From: Protea cynaroides
Lineage: Eukaryota; Streptophyta; Magnoliopsida; Proteales; Proteaceae
NCBI GenBank assembly: GCA_028583415.1
Contig: CM053266.1
Location: 100,719,799-100,783,798 of the forward strand
DNA length: 64,000 bases
Direction of reading: 5' to 3'
This document shows, piece after piece, positions 1-11,182 of the stretch. A program made the position numbers and the translations under genes. Below the pieces are notes generated by a model. That model was not told the DNA's origin and did not search any database. It saw only the letters and a list, made by a program, of their open reading frames with translations. How positions within the stretch are numbered: position 1 is the first letter of the stretch; each line of letters starts with the position of its first letter.

Positions 1-1687
1 CCTCCCCTGATACTCTACCCATACCAGTACCTAAGCCCCTACTGGCCAGGGCTCGCAAACTGGGCTCGCAACTAACCAATCCTACATGTCAACAATGTAT
101 GCTCTATCCCAGCACAGCCGTCTACGGCATAGAGATAGAGCTAGAGCGTGCAGGCCGGGTCGGAGACCTCCAAAACCTCACCTCCCCCTGATACCCTATC
201 CGCAACTAACCCACTAGGATAGAAACAATACGCTGGTAGACCCTATCCCAACACAACTCCCTACGGCATAGAGATAGAGCTAAAGCATCGTGGACAAGGC
301 AGCGTCGACTCGGAATCCTCAGTACCACCCAACGATGGTCGGGACAACATCAATATCGGAGACCAACGTACCACGATCTTCCCCTGATACCCCACCCGTA
401 CCAAGCATGTTAAGATAAAATACTACAAAAGGTGCCAGTGTGAAGAGCGATCCCAGGCCCATGCCCCACTCCACACACCAACGAAAACAATCACATGCCT
501 AACAATCACATCCTATAAATGCATGAACAATAATAATAACTGAAAGTAAAGGATGGCATGTGAATATGCACAAACATCACATCATAGATATTCAATGATT
601 AACAACGATTTACCGTCCATTAATTATTAGGTTTAGGTCAGATTCCCTTACCTGACGCTCGTTCAATAACTTGCTCTACGTCGCAAGATCCAAACGATAA
701 GTCACAGCGTCCTACATAATATTAGGGTTTCATTAGAATATATTATTTAAGGTTTCATGTTGGTCGGAAACCAACAGAGATCACAAAATACCCTCACAGA
801 GCTGACCGGTGGCATGTACCGGTCGTAGCTCTGTAGGAAAGACTGGCGACCAGTATGGTCAGCCGGTCCCCCACAGATAACCTCCCGAGAGGTAGCGGTC
901 GCAACATACCGGTCGCACTATGTGCAACCGGTATAGTCGACCGGTATGTCTCCGGAAGACCATACATGGTTCTTCGACTGTCGTCGATCATCCTCCATGG
1001 ATTTTCAGGGTTTCTCCTATCCATCCTAAGTCTAGGCTTTGAGTTAGAGCTATCCCCAACTCATTCAAGTCTCGTTTCGATAAATATCATCTCGAAACTC
1101 GAATCTAGGGTTTGACGGCAACTTAGGGTTTATTGGCCAATTTAGGGTTTTAGATCAATACCCACTTTGCATGGTATTGATCCACCCACACAACTAACAT
1201 AGGGTAAGAAGATGGATTCAAACACTTACCGTTGACAGGCGTAGCGAGAGCTTCGTCAAACGGTAATGGCAGCACCTCCTTCTTCTTCCTAGCTCCTTCT
1301 CCTTTCCAAGCTCTTTCTCTTCTCTAGGGTTTGTGAGAGACAATGGAAAGGATTTGAGGGGTTTAAGGGTGTATTTATAGGCTAGAAATAGGGTTTAGTA
1401 ACCCTACTAGGATTAGGAAACTTCTAGGATTCGAAATCAGGAAAGCGGGACCCGCAGAGACCAATTTCCAAATTCCCGCACATAGCTGTGCAGGCCATAT
1501 CGGTCGACCGGTACCATCATCCGGTACCATCGACCGGTATACCTAAAATCAGGTATATTGGTCGACTTCGGTCCGATTTCGTACCTGTTTGTTATCAGCT
1601 TGCCCCGTCTGGCTCGGTGATGATCGGAAGACCTGTCACGACACAAAACCAAGGTTTAGACCGGGTTTTCAGAGTGCGGGTCTTACA
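1..1687 (-). repeat. 3' LTR of element G (partial)
   Basis: On the + strand it ends in GTCTTACA at 1687, directly before a polypurine tract read on the minus strand. Positions 1-1687 align with the right-hand LTR throughout. Its start (TGTCACACC in + orientation) lies to the left of the window. It carries two blocks of ACCGGTCG/CGACCGGT repeats at about 785-960 and 1498-1545. Short ORFs here are LTR sequence, not genes. Confidence 0.92.
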
Positions 1688-1790
1688 ACTCCACCACCCT
1701 TAAAAGAAATTTCGTCCCGAAATTTGCATGTAGGTACTACAACTCCCCCACCCTTAAAAGAAATTTCGGCCTCGAAATTTGAACGTACCT
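1684..1790 (-). repeat. Polypurine tract, tandemly duplicated
   Basis: Next to the LTR the + strand reads CTCCACCACCCTTAAAAG (a purine-rich tract on the minus strand). A diverged second copy of the same roughly 52-bp stretch follows at about 1737-1790 (CTCCCCCACCCTTAAAAG). The polypurine tract primes plus-strand DNA synthesis in LTR retrotransposons. Confidence 0.7.
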
Positions 1791-4690
1791 TGATCGTCAA
1801 AAAGGTTAGGGTACTCCTTTCTCATCACGCTCTCTTCTTCCCAAGTAATTTCCTCCACATTTTGGCTTCTCCAATGCACCTTCACATTGCATAGTGCTTC
1901 TGTCGAACTTGAGCTGTCTTTACTCTCTCTTTGATCTGATCAATCACTCGGCAAGTTTCTTCAACAAACTCCGGTCCCACAATTCTTCTTTCCCCCACTT
2001 CATTCCATAACAGAGGTGTACGACACTTTCTCCCATAGAGAGCTTCATATGGGGCCATCTGAATTGTAGCCTGATAACTATTGTTGTAAGCAAACTCGAT
2101 AAGTGATAGCTTCTCATCCCAAGCTCCTTTGAAATCTAATGCACAAGCTCGAAGCATATCTTCCAAAATTTGAATGGTTCGCTCCGACCGTCCGTCCGTC
2201 CGAGGATGGAAAGCATCCCGAACTTCAACTTTGTTCCCATAGCTTTTCGTAATCCTTCCCGAATTTCGATGTAAAACGGGGATCTCCGTCGGATACTATA
2301 CTCTCGGAACGCCATGAAGTCCGACTATATTATCAACATATAACTTGGCCGGGTTTCTCCATGGTATACCGAGGTCCGACCGCAATAAATCGAGCTGTCT
2401 TGGTGAGTCGATCTACTATAACCCAAACCGCATCCACCGACCTTGGTGTCAAAGGTAAGCCCGGTGACGAAATCCATAGTGATACAATCCCACTTCCATG
2501 CAGGTTCTAGTAACGGCTGTAGTAAACCTGCGGGTCTTTGTCTCTCCGCTTTAACTTGTTGACAATTCAGACATTGAAACACGAAACGAGCTATATCAGC
2601 TTTCATACCCCTCCACCAATATAGTCTTCTTAGATCATGGTACATCTTGGTACTTCCTGGATGTACCGAATATGGAGTGTAATGAGCTTCAGTCATAACT
2701 CGGCCTCCGATATCGCAGTCTTCGCTCTCAGGTATACATAACCGTCCGCGATACTTGAGTACTTTGTCTGATTCCAAGGTAAAGTCAGGATTGCACGTAC
2801 CCTTCTCTAAGTCTTCCTGTATTGTCTTGAGATATGGATCCTGTAGGATTGCGACCTTGACTTCATCAATTAGACTCGGCGAGATCTTCAGTGCGGCGAA
2901 CATCATAGTGAACTTATGAATCAAGCCTTGCTCCACTGGATCTTCCGCAGTTTCGATAATATGTTCTTCATCAATTTCTATCGAACTCGAGGCTGCAGCA
3001 CACAATGCGGCATTTGTACTCGGTCCTGCCTCAGGTTTCGATGCCCACTTTCTACTTAAGGCGTCAGCCACCACATTTGCTTTACCTGGATGGTACTGGA
3101 TGTCGCAATCATAGTCTTTTAATAATTCCAGCCACCTCCTCTGCCTCATATTCAGATCCTTCTGAGTGAAGAGATAAGTTAAGCTATTGTGATCTGACTT
3201 GATCTGAAACTTCTCACCGTACAAATAGTGTCTCCAAGTCTTGATTGCATGAATAACCGCTGCTAGCTCCAAGTCATGCGTAGGGATAGTTCTTCTCATG
3301 CTCTTTTAACTGTCTTGATGCGTAAGCGATCACCTGTTCTCCTTGCATCAGAACACACCCAATACCCAACCCTGAAGCATCCGTATATAGAGTAAACGGC
3401 ACGCTTGGTTCGGGGATGGTCAGGATAGGTGCAGAGACCAGTCTTGACTTCAAAGTCTGGAAGCACTTCTCACACTCATCTGTCCATATAAATTTCTCTC
3501 CCTTCTTGGTCAATCTGGTGAGTGGAACCGCGATCCTGGAGTAATCTTCCACGAATCTTCTATAATAACCAGCCAGCCCAAGGAAACTACGAATCTCTGC
3601 AACAGATTTCGGTGCTTCCCATCCTACTATAGCGGCTATCTTGCTTGGATCAACCTTGATACCGTCTCCAGATACGACATGGCCCAAGAATGCCACTTCC
3701 TTCAGCCAAAACTCGCACTTCTTGAATTTTGCATAAAGCCTCACATCCCTCAGCCGTTGTAGGGCTGCTCTCAAATGCGTTGTATGAGTCTCCATGTCCT
3801 TAGAGTAAATCAATATGTCGTCGATGAATACGATGACCGAAGTGTCCAACATGTCATGGAACACTCGGTTCATCAGTTCCATAAACGACGCTGGAGCATT
3901 GGTCAACCCGAAAGACATAACCAGAAACTCATAATGTCCATACCTCGTCCTGAAAGCAGTCTTCGGAATATCTCCGGCCTTGATCTTCAATTGGTGATAC
4001 CCCGATCGGAGATCGATCTTCGAGAAAACCTTTGCACCCTACAGCTGATCGAACAGATCATCGATCCTAGGTAAAGGATACCGATTCTTGATCGTCAACT
4101 TGTTCAGCTCACGATAGTCAATACATAGCCGTACACTTCCATCTTTCTTCTTGACGAACAACACAGGTGCTCCCCAAGGCGAAATACTAGGTCGTATGAA
4201 GCCCTTATCCAGCAATTCTTGTAATTGGGTCTTCAACTCCTTTAACTCGGTTGGGGCCATCCTGTATGGTGCTTTAGACACCGGAGCCGAACCTGGTATA
4301 AGGTCTATCACAAATTTTGTAGCCCTGATTCCTTTCCCTCTCTGTCAGTAAGCATAAGCTTCCTTTCACCACATAAAAGGACGGCCGAATGATGGCCTAG
4401 CCAATCCATTCCTAAAATGACATCAAAATCTACCATCTCAAGTATTACTAGGCTTGCTTCTAGGTCTCGGCCCTCGATACTTACAATACATGGTCCATAA
4501 TACTTGGTCAAAGCCACTTCGACTCCTAGTGGAGAGCGAACTATCAAGCTTGGGTTCAATTGCTTGATTGGTAACTCCATTCGCTTCCCAAAAGAAACAG
4601 AAACAAAGGAGTGCGTGGCCCCAGAGTCAAATAATACTCGGCGGGTAAACCGGCTACATTTACAATTCCCGAAATATATTTCCCCTTAGT
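1790..4690 (-). pseudogene. Element G pol: protease, RT, RNase H, integrase (broken)
   Basis: Reads right to left on the minus strand. The aspartic protease shows LFDSGATHSF near 4640 and a DVILGMDWL motif near 4420. Reverse transcriptase (about 4310-3480) has the SPWGAPVLFVKK and LCIDYRELNK blocks and a VFIDDIL catalytic box near 3830. RNase H starts at YTDASG near 3390 and ends with HPGKANVVADALSRK near 3060. Integrase has an HHCC zinc-binding domain near 2690-2550, the first core aspartate (ITMDF) near 2480 and the TDG-SERT glutamate region near 2190. A chromodomain-like tail (TWEEE, then YPNLF) lies near 1830, but the middle of that domain is missing between about 1885 and 1920. Breaks: an in-frame TAG after the RIDDLFDQL motif (about 4038), a frameshift in RNase H near 3295, and frameshifts in the integrase core between 2200 and 2400. 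Confidence 0.88.
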
Positions 4691-6033
4691 TCTATATGCT
4701 CATGCAACCGAAAGAATAAACCAAATAGTAAGGGATAAAGTCGTACCGGTTACCACATCGGGTGATGCGGCTGCCTCTTCGGTGGTGGACCGCATAAACT
4801 CGGCTTCTTTGGGGAGCTTGCTTCCTACGTAGCGTGCAGTTCCTTGCAACATGTCCCGATTCGCCGACGGTTATAACACTTAATATTTGGGTTGGGTCCG
4901 GTTAATTGTGGCACAGGTGGTGCCAAGGTTGTTTCTCGCAGGTGCTGTACGATGCGCCCCCGTATGGGCGGAATGGTCTAGTATTACCGCCACTCGAGCT
5001 CTCTCCAAGCAGGTCTCTTCACTCCCCTGTTTTGAGCGAAGAAGCTGTCCCTCCGGGTCGGACTCCTATCACCCTCGCAACCCGCACCTTGCCTCGTTGT
5101 AGGTTTTCTTATCCGGACCCAAAAGATGCTCTCTAATGCTTCCACGTAGTCCCATGGTGAACCTACGTATCTTTGTCTCCTCTTCCCGCATCCCGACCGG
5201 GTGCGAAGAAGAATAGCTCTTCGTACCTCGTTGATAAGCATCTACGATCGACCGACCCTGCTGCAGCCTGAGAAACTCTTTCTCCATTGAATCCCCGAAG
5301 CTCTTTGGGAAGTATTTGTCGAAGAAAGCCGCTTTAAACACCTCCCGGGTCAACTAATGTATATTGGTTCTCCAAATATGCCCGCGTGGAATTCCACCAA
5401 GCATTCGCGTCCTCTCTCAACATGTGAGTGACAAATAGAACTTTCTCCTCCTCGGTACACGTCATCAATCGGAAGTTCTTTTCCATTTCTCGAAACCCAC
5501 CGTGCTGGCCACAATGGTTTCCCTGTCCCGCCCGGTGAATGATGATGGTTTCAACTTCAAGAACCCGTCCACCGACCTGCTAAGATCGTCTTGTCCCTCG
5601 GGTATCCGCTCCGTACCATGGTGGTGGATACGGATATGCCCCCGGATACGCGAAGGCGACGAAAAGCGATGCGGTGGTGGTACATTTTGTGCTTGGGCCC
5701 TTGGCCTTGGGCTACTCCGCACCCGTTGCGAAGACATTTTCTCTCCGGACCCGGGCGTATTACCGGCGGGAACGAGAACCTCGCCGACCGAGCATCGCTA
5801 GTACCTCACTCGAAATTCCTTCCGTTGAGCTTGCATCCGATAGACCAAGTTTGTAACTATGGTCTCGGAATCCCCGTGAGGTGGTCCCGGTATTCTGTCG
5901 GTACTTTCGGGACCTGTTCCTCCTCCACTTCGGGGCTGGTTTCTCTAACCCGGTCCTGCTCGCCTTGCTCTTCCTCTAGGCGCTTTCTGGCATGATGATG
6001 CTTTCTACCCCTTCGACCGTTTCCACCTGCCAT
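4690..6033 (-). pseudogene. Element G gag (broken)
   Basis: The ATG at 6033 (protein start MAGG) matches the MAGRR start of the related element E at 60061. The capsid region is recognisable at 5353-5100 (AAFFDKYFPKSF, then REEETKIRRFTMGLRG). A CCHC zinc-knuckle region lies near 4880-4830 (KCYN followed by a HVARNC-like part in another frame). The reading frame is broken many times by small indels, far more often than in the adjacent pol. Gag forms the virus-like particle; this copy cannot encode a full one as read. Some breaks may be consensus errors, because many fall where related copies have TGG or CTG. Confidence 0.78.
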
Positions 6034-6197
6034 CTCAGATTATTTATTGGATCTGAGAAGAAGACATAACACGTGAGAATCATCAATAATAGTAGTGTTA
6101 GTCTTGAATAATGCAGGAGAATAGTCGAGAAGTAACATTTCGATTTACCCAATTTTGGGATTTTTTTTTTTTTATTTTTCTGGCTCTTTTGGGGCGT

Positions 6198-6410
6198 ACC
6201 GGTCGCAACATACCGGTCGCACACCTGTAGAAATATGCTGCGGCCGGTATAGTCGACCGGTCGAATTAAAATTCGGCCGAGACATACCGGTCGCATGTCT
6301 ATGAGATACCGGTCTCCACTGCTGAGACAGAAAAATTTTCTGGCTGAGACATAGCGGTCGCACACCTGGGTTGATACCGGTCGACCGGTATAGGCATAAC
6401 CGTCGACCGG
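6198..6410. repeat. Internal ACCGGTCG repeat block between gag and antisense ORF
   Basis: Repeated ACCGGTCG / CGACCGGT words in both orientations, including the palindrome ACCGGTCGACCGGT near 6377. The same words occur in both LTRs of this element. The block lies in the head-to-head gap between the gag start (6033, minus) and the antisense-ORF leader exon (ending 6575, plus). Confidence 0.85.
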
Positions 6411-7027
6411 GATGCCCAAAATGGCTTTAAAATCGCGAAAAAGTGAGATTTTCTCACTTTTCTTTTCTTCTTTCTCTCCGGTGGCGATTCTTCTCTGGGT
6501 TCCGAGTTGCTACAGTTCGACCGGTGCTATTTGAGGCCGATTCCTTCCATTCAAGACCTAGCATATCGTCTCCAGGTAGGTCTCTACCCTCTCTCTCATA
6601 TTTTTAGGAAATTTTCATATCGCCTTTATGTAGAAATTTAGGTTTTTCTTTGTTCGAGATGTTTTAACCGTAGGAATTCTTTTCCTTCGGCTTAGAAAGA
6701 GTTTAGGGACCCCCAAGAGCAAAAGCCCTCAACCAATTTGGGGTTTCACCGAACGGTTTTCATAAAAATCGAATTTTTCATCTTTTGACCTAGGTTTTTC
6801 AAAAATTTCGAAATTTTTCTAATTTTTCTTAATTCTTGCAATTTCTTGAATTTTCTTGTTATAATTGCTTGTGATTGGATTATGGAAGAGTGTGGGGGTT
6901 ACGTACGTCCTCCTCCCCATGTTTTTGGGTGAGTTCGAGGCTTTTTCCCAATTTATAGCCGTTATGCTGCCGAAATTTCGAAAATTTCTAACTTTTATCT
7001 CGTTTTCTTTTGTTTTACAGATTTTAA
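6411..7027 (+). promoter_or_regulatory. Leader and 5'UTR intron of the antisense ORF
   Basis: A leader exon ends in CTCCAG at 6575, followed by donor GTAGGT. A T-rich stretch precedes the acceptor TTTTACAG at 7020, giving an intron of 445 bp (6576-7020). The ATG follows at 7028. The related antisense ORF in element E has an intron of similar size at the same place (59650-59228), which supports real splicing. The transcription start is not visible. Confidence 0.65.
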
Positions 7028-8289
7028 ATGGCTCCTAGACGCAACCTCGGGAAGCGATCACATGGTTCTAGTTCTCGGGTTCCCTCTCCACCTATCCCTC
7101 AGCTAGATGAGCTATGGTTTCGCTCTTTGGAAGCTCAGGCTCGGTTTTCTTGGTTTGATGACAAGAGTATTATATCCGGGCGACGGGTCAATGTGGGACA
7201 ATTACACCGGTTTAATGTAGAGACGGCCTTTGGTGCTCTAGGTTGGCTGCCGGTTATTTCCTACACAGAGACCACACGCCCTAACCTGGTCAAGCATTTT
7301 TATGCAAATTTGGAACTCGAAGGGGATGTCGAAGACCCGAACCAGTGTAGGGATCTGCGCATCACCAGTTACGTCCGGGGTGTACATATTTCCTTCAACA
7401 CCCACCAGTTGGCTGATCTACTTGGAGTTCCTAATGATAGAGATTTGGTGTACTGTGCCCTTAAGGCGAAAGGTTACTTGACTGAAGATTTGCGCCGGGA
7501 GATAGCGCATCAGATACTCAATCCTGGGGCTCCTATGAAGGCAGCTAGCTTGAGACCTATACCCCGGGTCTACAGCCGCATCATCCAAGACGATATAGTG
7601 CCCGCGAGCGGTCACTACAATGAGTTGTCTCAGCTCACCCAGTACGTCACTTATTGCGTCTGCACCGGAGAGCGGATCTCACTTCCATACCTCATCATCC
7701 GGACTATGCATCGAGCGGCTGTGACCGATCGGGCCAGCAACCTTCCCTATGGCCGTCTCGTCACTTTCCTTCTTCGCCGTCTGGGCGTGAGTTTCAGAGG
7801 AGAGACAGCCGTCGAGGACTCCATGACCTCGACATCGGCCGGGACGCGATAAATAGGATGCGGATGGTTGACCTGCCCGTTAGTGATGACGAGTTGGAGG
7901 CTCGCCCTCGTCCACTTGGGAGAGTAGCAGGCGGCGGCGGCAGCAGCAGCCGCGACCAATGCGGCCTATGCGGCAGAGATGGGGGATGATGATGATGACG
8001 ATGTAGTTGGGGAAGCACCGGTCCCCCCCACAGCCTCCACTGTACCATCACCATCTGTTCCCACAGTTGGGCCATCTCGACCCCCTCCCGACTCGGTGTT
8101 GAGTATGTTTATCGAGATCGGGGGACACCCGGAGGGTCATCCCGAGTCTCGACGAGCGATGGGTCGGGAGTTGGGAGCCTGGCTCGTGGTCTACGAGTGA
8201 CTCAGGACCAGGTGCATTGGCTTAGGGTCGCATACGAGCGGGACTATGATATAGCTGACCCCATACCTCCCAGGCCTCCTACCCCATGA
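7028..8289 (+). pseudogene. Antisense additional ORF of element G (putative plant transposon protein domain)
   Basis: Lies antisense to gag-pol, between gag and the 5' LTR. The protein starts MAPRRNLGKRS. It is continuous for 274 residues, with recognisable blocks FGALGWLPVISY, LVKHFYANLELEGDVED, VHISFNTHQLADLLG, ISLPYLIIRTMH and NLPYGRLVTFLLRR. These resemble the 'putative plant transposon protein' domain found in plant retrotransposon annotations. Function is unknown. After about 7790 the frame breaks; the remaining C-terminus continues in other frames (an acidic run near 7985, Pro/Ser-rich, then the tail ending at TGA 8289). The same blocks in the same order occur in element E (57958-59222, minus). 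No transposase catalytic motif was seen. Confidence 0.72.
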
Positions 8290-8613
8290 TTTCCCATTTA
8301 CTTTTCTTTTCATATGACTGTTTATATAACAGGGTAACTTTCCGGTTTGTGGACTGTACCCTGTAGCACTATTTCATTTGATACACTTTTCCATTTAATG
8401 AAAGTTTCATGGGTCACCTATCTAGTGTATGTGCACAGATTAAGTTTCACATTTAGAATAGTACATTATTCTCTTTCTTAGTCCGTCTCAGGTATCAAAC
8501 AATGCTTAGAGTGTGTTTGTATTAAGATTTTTAAACTTCCTAACTCAGTTCATCGACCCCATTATGTGTAGCATGGTTTGTTGGAACAGAGCCCGAGAGC
8601 TCTGATACCAAGT
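8290..8613. other. Antisense-ORF 3' region and element G primer-binding site
   Basis: Untranslated sequence after the antisense ORF. At 8598-8611 the + strand reads AGCTCTGATACCAA, whose complement TTGGTATCAGAGCT matches the usual PBS for initiator tRNA-Met, placed 2 bp from the LTR. It fixes the element's orientation as minus. Confidence 0.85.
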
Positions 8614-10965
8614 TGTCACACCAAATTCTGATCCAACCAGAACGGTGTGAGTGAACCGTCATTGAACCAACGGTTCACACCAGGATCTCGAATAGGCCGT
8701 GTTCACCCATACAAACCAATTACACATAACCACAATCAGAATATAAACATATAACGGAAGACTTTAAATAGAATGAACTGAGTATCTATTGATAATTTAA
8801 ATAAATATCCCATTATTCAAATTCAAAGATAAAATAATAATCTTTTACATCTCTTAATAACAAACAAAAATAACTGAAATAAATAAAACAAATCATAGGT
8901 ACACGCAGAAAGGGCACTCGCATGAAGCGTCATGCTCGTCCGTCCCCGCTGTACATCCAACACCGCAAACACCACCATACGCCGGGCGTTCACATAATCG
9001 TCCACGGTGTATCCCGCATCAACATCTAAAACAATGTATATACAAAGGGTGAGCACACAACACGGCTCGGTAAGGCAATCGACAGTTTCACAAGATTATG
9101 CATGAGTAACAATCATTTTATGCTGTGGTCTGGTTTAAAGTTTGCAATGTGCTATAGAAAGGTTTGGTGGCCCCCCGCACCTCTATACACGAGTGTGTGG
9201 CGTCGCACAGTAATCACACTACCACCAACCCACATGCACCCATCATGGAATAGAGATAGAGCTAAGGTATACCCGCACCTCCCCGATACTCTACCCATAC
9301 CAGTACCTAAGCCCCCCTCGGGCCGGGGCTCGCAAACCGGGCTCGCAACTAACCAATCCTACATGTCAACAATGTATGCTCTATCCCAAAGACAGCCGTC
9401 TACGGCATAGAGATAGAGCTAGAGCGTGCGGCCGGGTCGGAGACCTCCAAAACCTCACCTCCCCCGATACCCTATCCGCAACTAACCCACTAGGATAGAA
9501 ACAATACGCTGGTAGACCCTATCCCAACACAACTCCCTACGGCATAGAGATAGAGCTAAAGCATCGTGGACAAGGCGGCGTCGACTCGGAATCCTCGGTC
9601 ACCACCCAACGATGGTCGGGACAACATCAATATCGGAGACCAACGTACCACGATCTTCCCCGATACCCCACCCGTACCAAGCATGTTAAGATAGAATACT
9701 ACAAAAGGTGCCGGTGTGAAGAGCGATCCCCTGGGCCCATGCCCCACTCCACACACCAACGAAAACAATCACATGCCTAACAATCACATCCTATAAATGC
9801 ATGAACAATAATAATAATCGAAAGTAAAGGATGGCATGTGAATATGCACAAATATCACATCATAGATATTCAATGATTAACAACGATTTACCGTCCATTA
9901 ATTATTAGGTTTAGGTCAGATTCCCTTACCTGACGCTCGTTCAATAACTTGCTCTACGTCGCAAGATCCAAACGATAAGTCACAGCGTCCTACATAATAT
10001 TAGGGTTTCATTAGAATATATTATTTAAGGTTTCATGTTGGTCGGAAACCAACAGAGATCACAAAATACCCTCACAGAGCTGACCGGTGGCATGTACCGG
10101 TCGCAGCTCTGTAGGAAAGACTGGCGACCGGTATGGTCAGCCGGTCCCCCACAGATAACCTCCCGAGAGGTAGCGGTCGCAACATACCGGTCGCACTATG
10201 TGCAACCGGTATAGTCGACCGGTATGTCTCCGGAAGACCATACATGGTTCTTCGACTGTCGTCGATCATCCTCCATGGATTTTCAGGGTTTCTCCTATCC
10301 ATCCTAAGTCTAGGCTTTGAGTTAGAGCTATCCCCAACTCATTCAAGTCTCGTTTCGATAAATATCATCTCGAAACTCGAATCTAGGGTTTGACGGCAAC
10401 TTAGGGTTTATTGGCCAATTTAGGGTTTTAGATCAATACCCACTTTGCATGGTATTGATCCACCCACACAACTAACATAGGGTAAGAAGATGGATTCAAA
10501 CACTTACCGTTGACAGGCGTAGCGAGAGCTTCGTCAAACGGTAATGGTAGCACCTCCTTCTTCTTCCTAGCTCCTTCTCCTTTCCAAGCTCTTTCTCTTC
10601 TCTAGGGTTTGTGAGAGACAATGGAAAGGATTTGAGGGGTTTAAGGGTGTATTTATAGGCTAGAAATAGGGTTTAGTAACCCTACTAGGATTAGGAAACT
10701 TTTAGGATTCGAAATCAGGAAAGCGGGACCCGCAGAGACCAATTTCCAAATTCTCGCACATAGCTGTGCAGGCCATACCGGTCGACCGGTACCATCATCC
10801 GGTACCATCGACCGGTATACCTAAAATCAGGTATATTGGTCGACTTCGGTCCGATTTCGTACCTGTTTATTATCAGCTTGCCCCGTCTGGCTCGGTGATG
10901 ATCGGAAGACCTGTTACGACACAAAACCAAGGTTTAGACCGGGTTTTCAGAGTGCGGGCCTTACA
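8614..10965 (-). repeat. 5' LTR of element G (complete, 2352 bp)
   Basis: On the + strand it starts TGTCACACC and ends CCTTACA, so it has TG...CA borders. It matches the partial LTR at 1-1687. Differences in the later part are ordinary transitions, but in about 9290-9810 many fall at CTG/CAG/TGG words and include indels. Repeat blocks ACCGGTCG/CGACCGGT lie at about 10080-10230 and 10776-10822. Confidence 0.92.
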
Positions 10966-11086
10966 CCTAGGGTGACACTTGACGGGACACATGTCACCTT
11001 CTCATTACGATTTATGGGCAGACATGTGTTGCGTTGTGATTTGCCAAGAAAAATATGCTATCAACATCACCGACTTAGAGACCTGG

Positions 11087-11182
11087 CACGTGCTAGGCCT
11101 CACATACCTCCTTTCACCATACAGGAGCATTCAAGAGGTGACACATTTATTAGCACGTGTTGTCCTTCCATTGTGGCACGTG
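11087..11182. promoter_or_regulatory. Three G-box (CACGTG) motifs
   Basis: CACGTG occurs at 11087-11092, 11154-11159 and 11177-11182, twice preceded by GG. G-boxes are bound by plant bZIP and bHLH factors. Whether these act on IPT2 is inference; they are about 1.1 kb upstream of its ATG. Confidence 0.45.

Larger units (their letters stand above)
1..10965 (-). mobile_element. Element G: Ty3/gypsy LTR retrotransposon with antisense ORF
   Basis: Seen: two near-identical long terminal repeats (1-1687, cut by the window edge, and 8614-10965) in the same orientation. Between them, read on the minus strand, are a PBS, gag, protease, reverse transcriptase, RNase H and integrase. The RT-RNaseH-integrase order is that of Ty3/gypsy. 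The end of pol carries a relic of a chromodomain tail, which together with the 2.35-kb LTRs suggests a chromovirus of the Tekay/Del type (inference). A plus-strand ORF lies between the 5' LTR (right side) and gag. The far LTR end and the second target-site duplication are outside the window. LTR similarity implies recent insertion, but gag and pol contain stops and frame breaks, so this copy looks non-functional as read. Confidence 0.9.

Noticed and set aside
794..1115. ORFs of 76 and 86 aa that recur nearly unchanged at 10072-10393
   Set aside because: The recurrence comes from their being in the two LTRs of element G, not from protein conservation.
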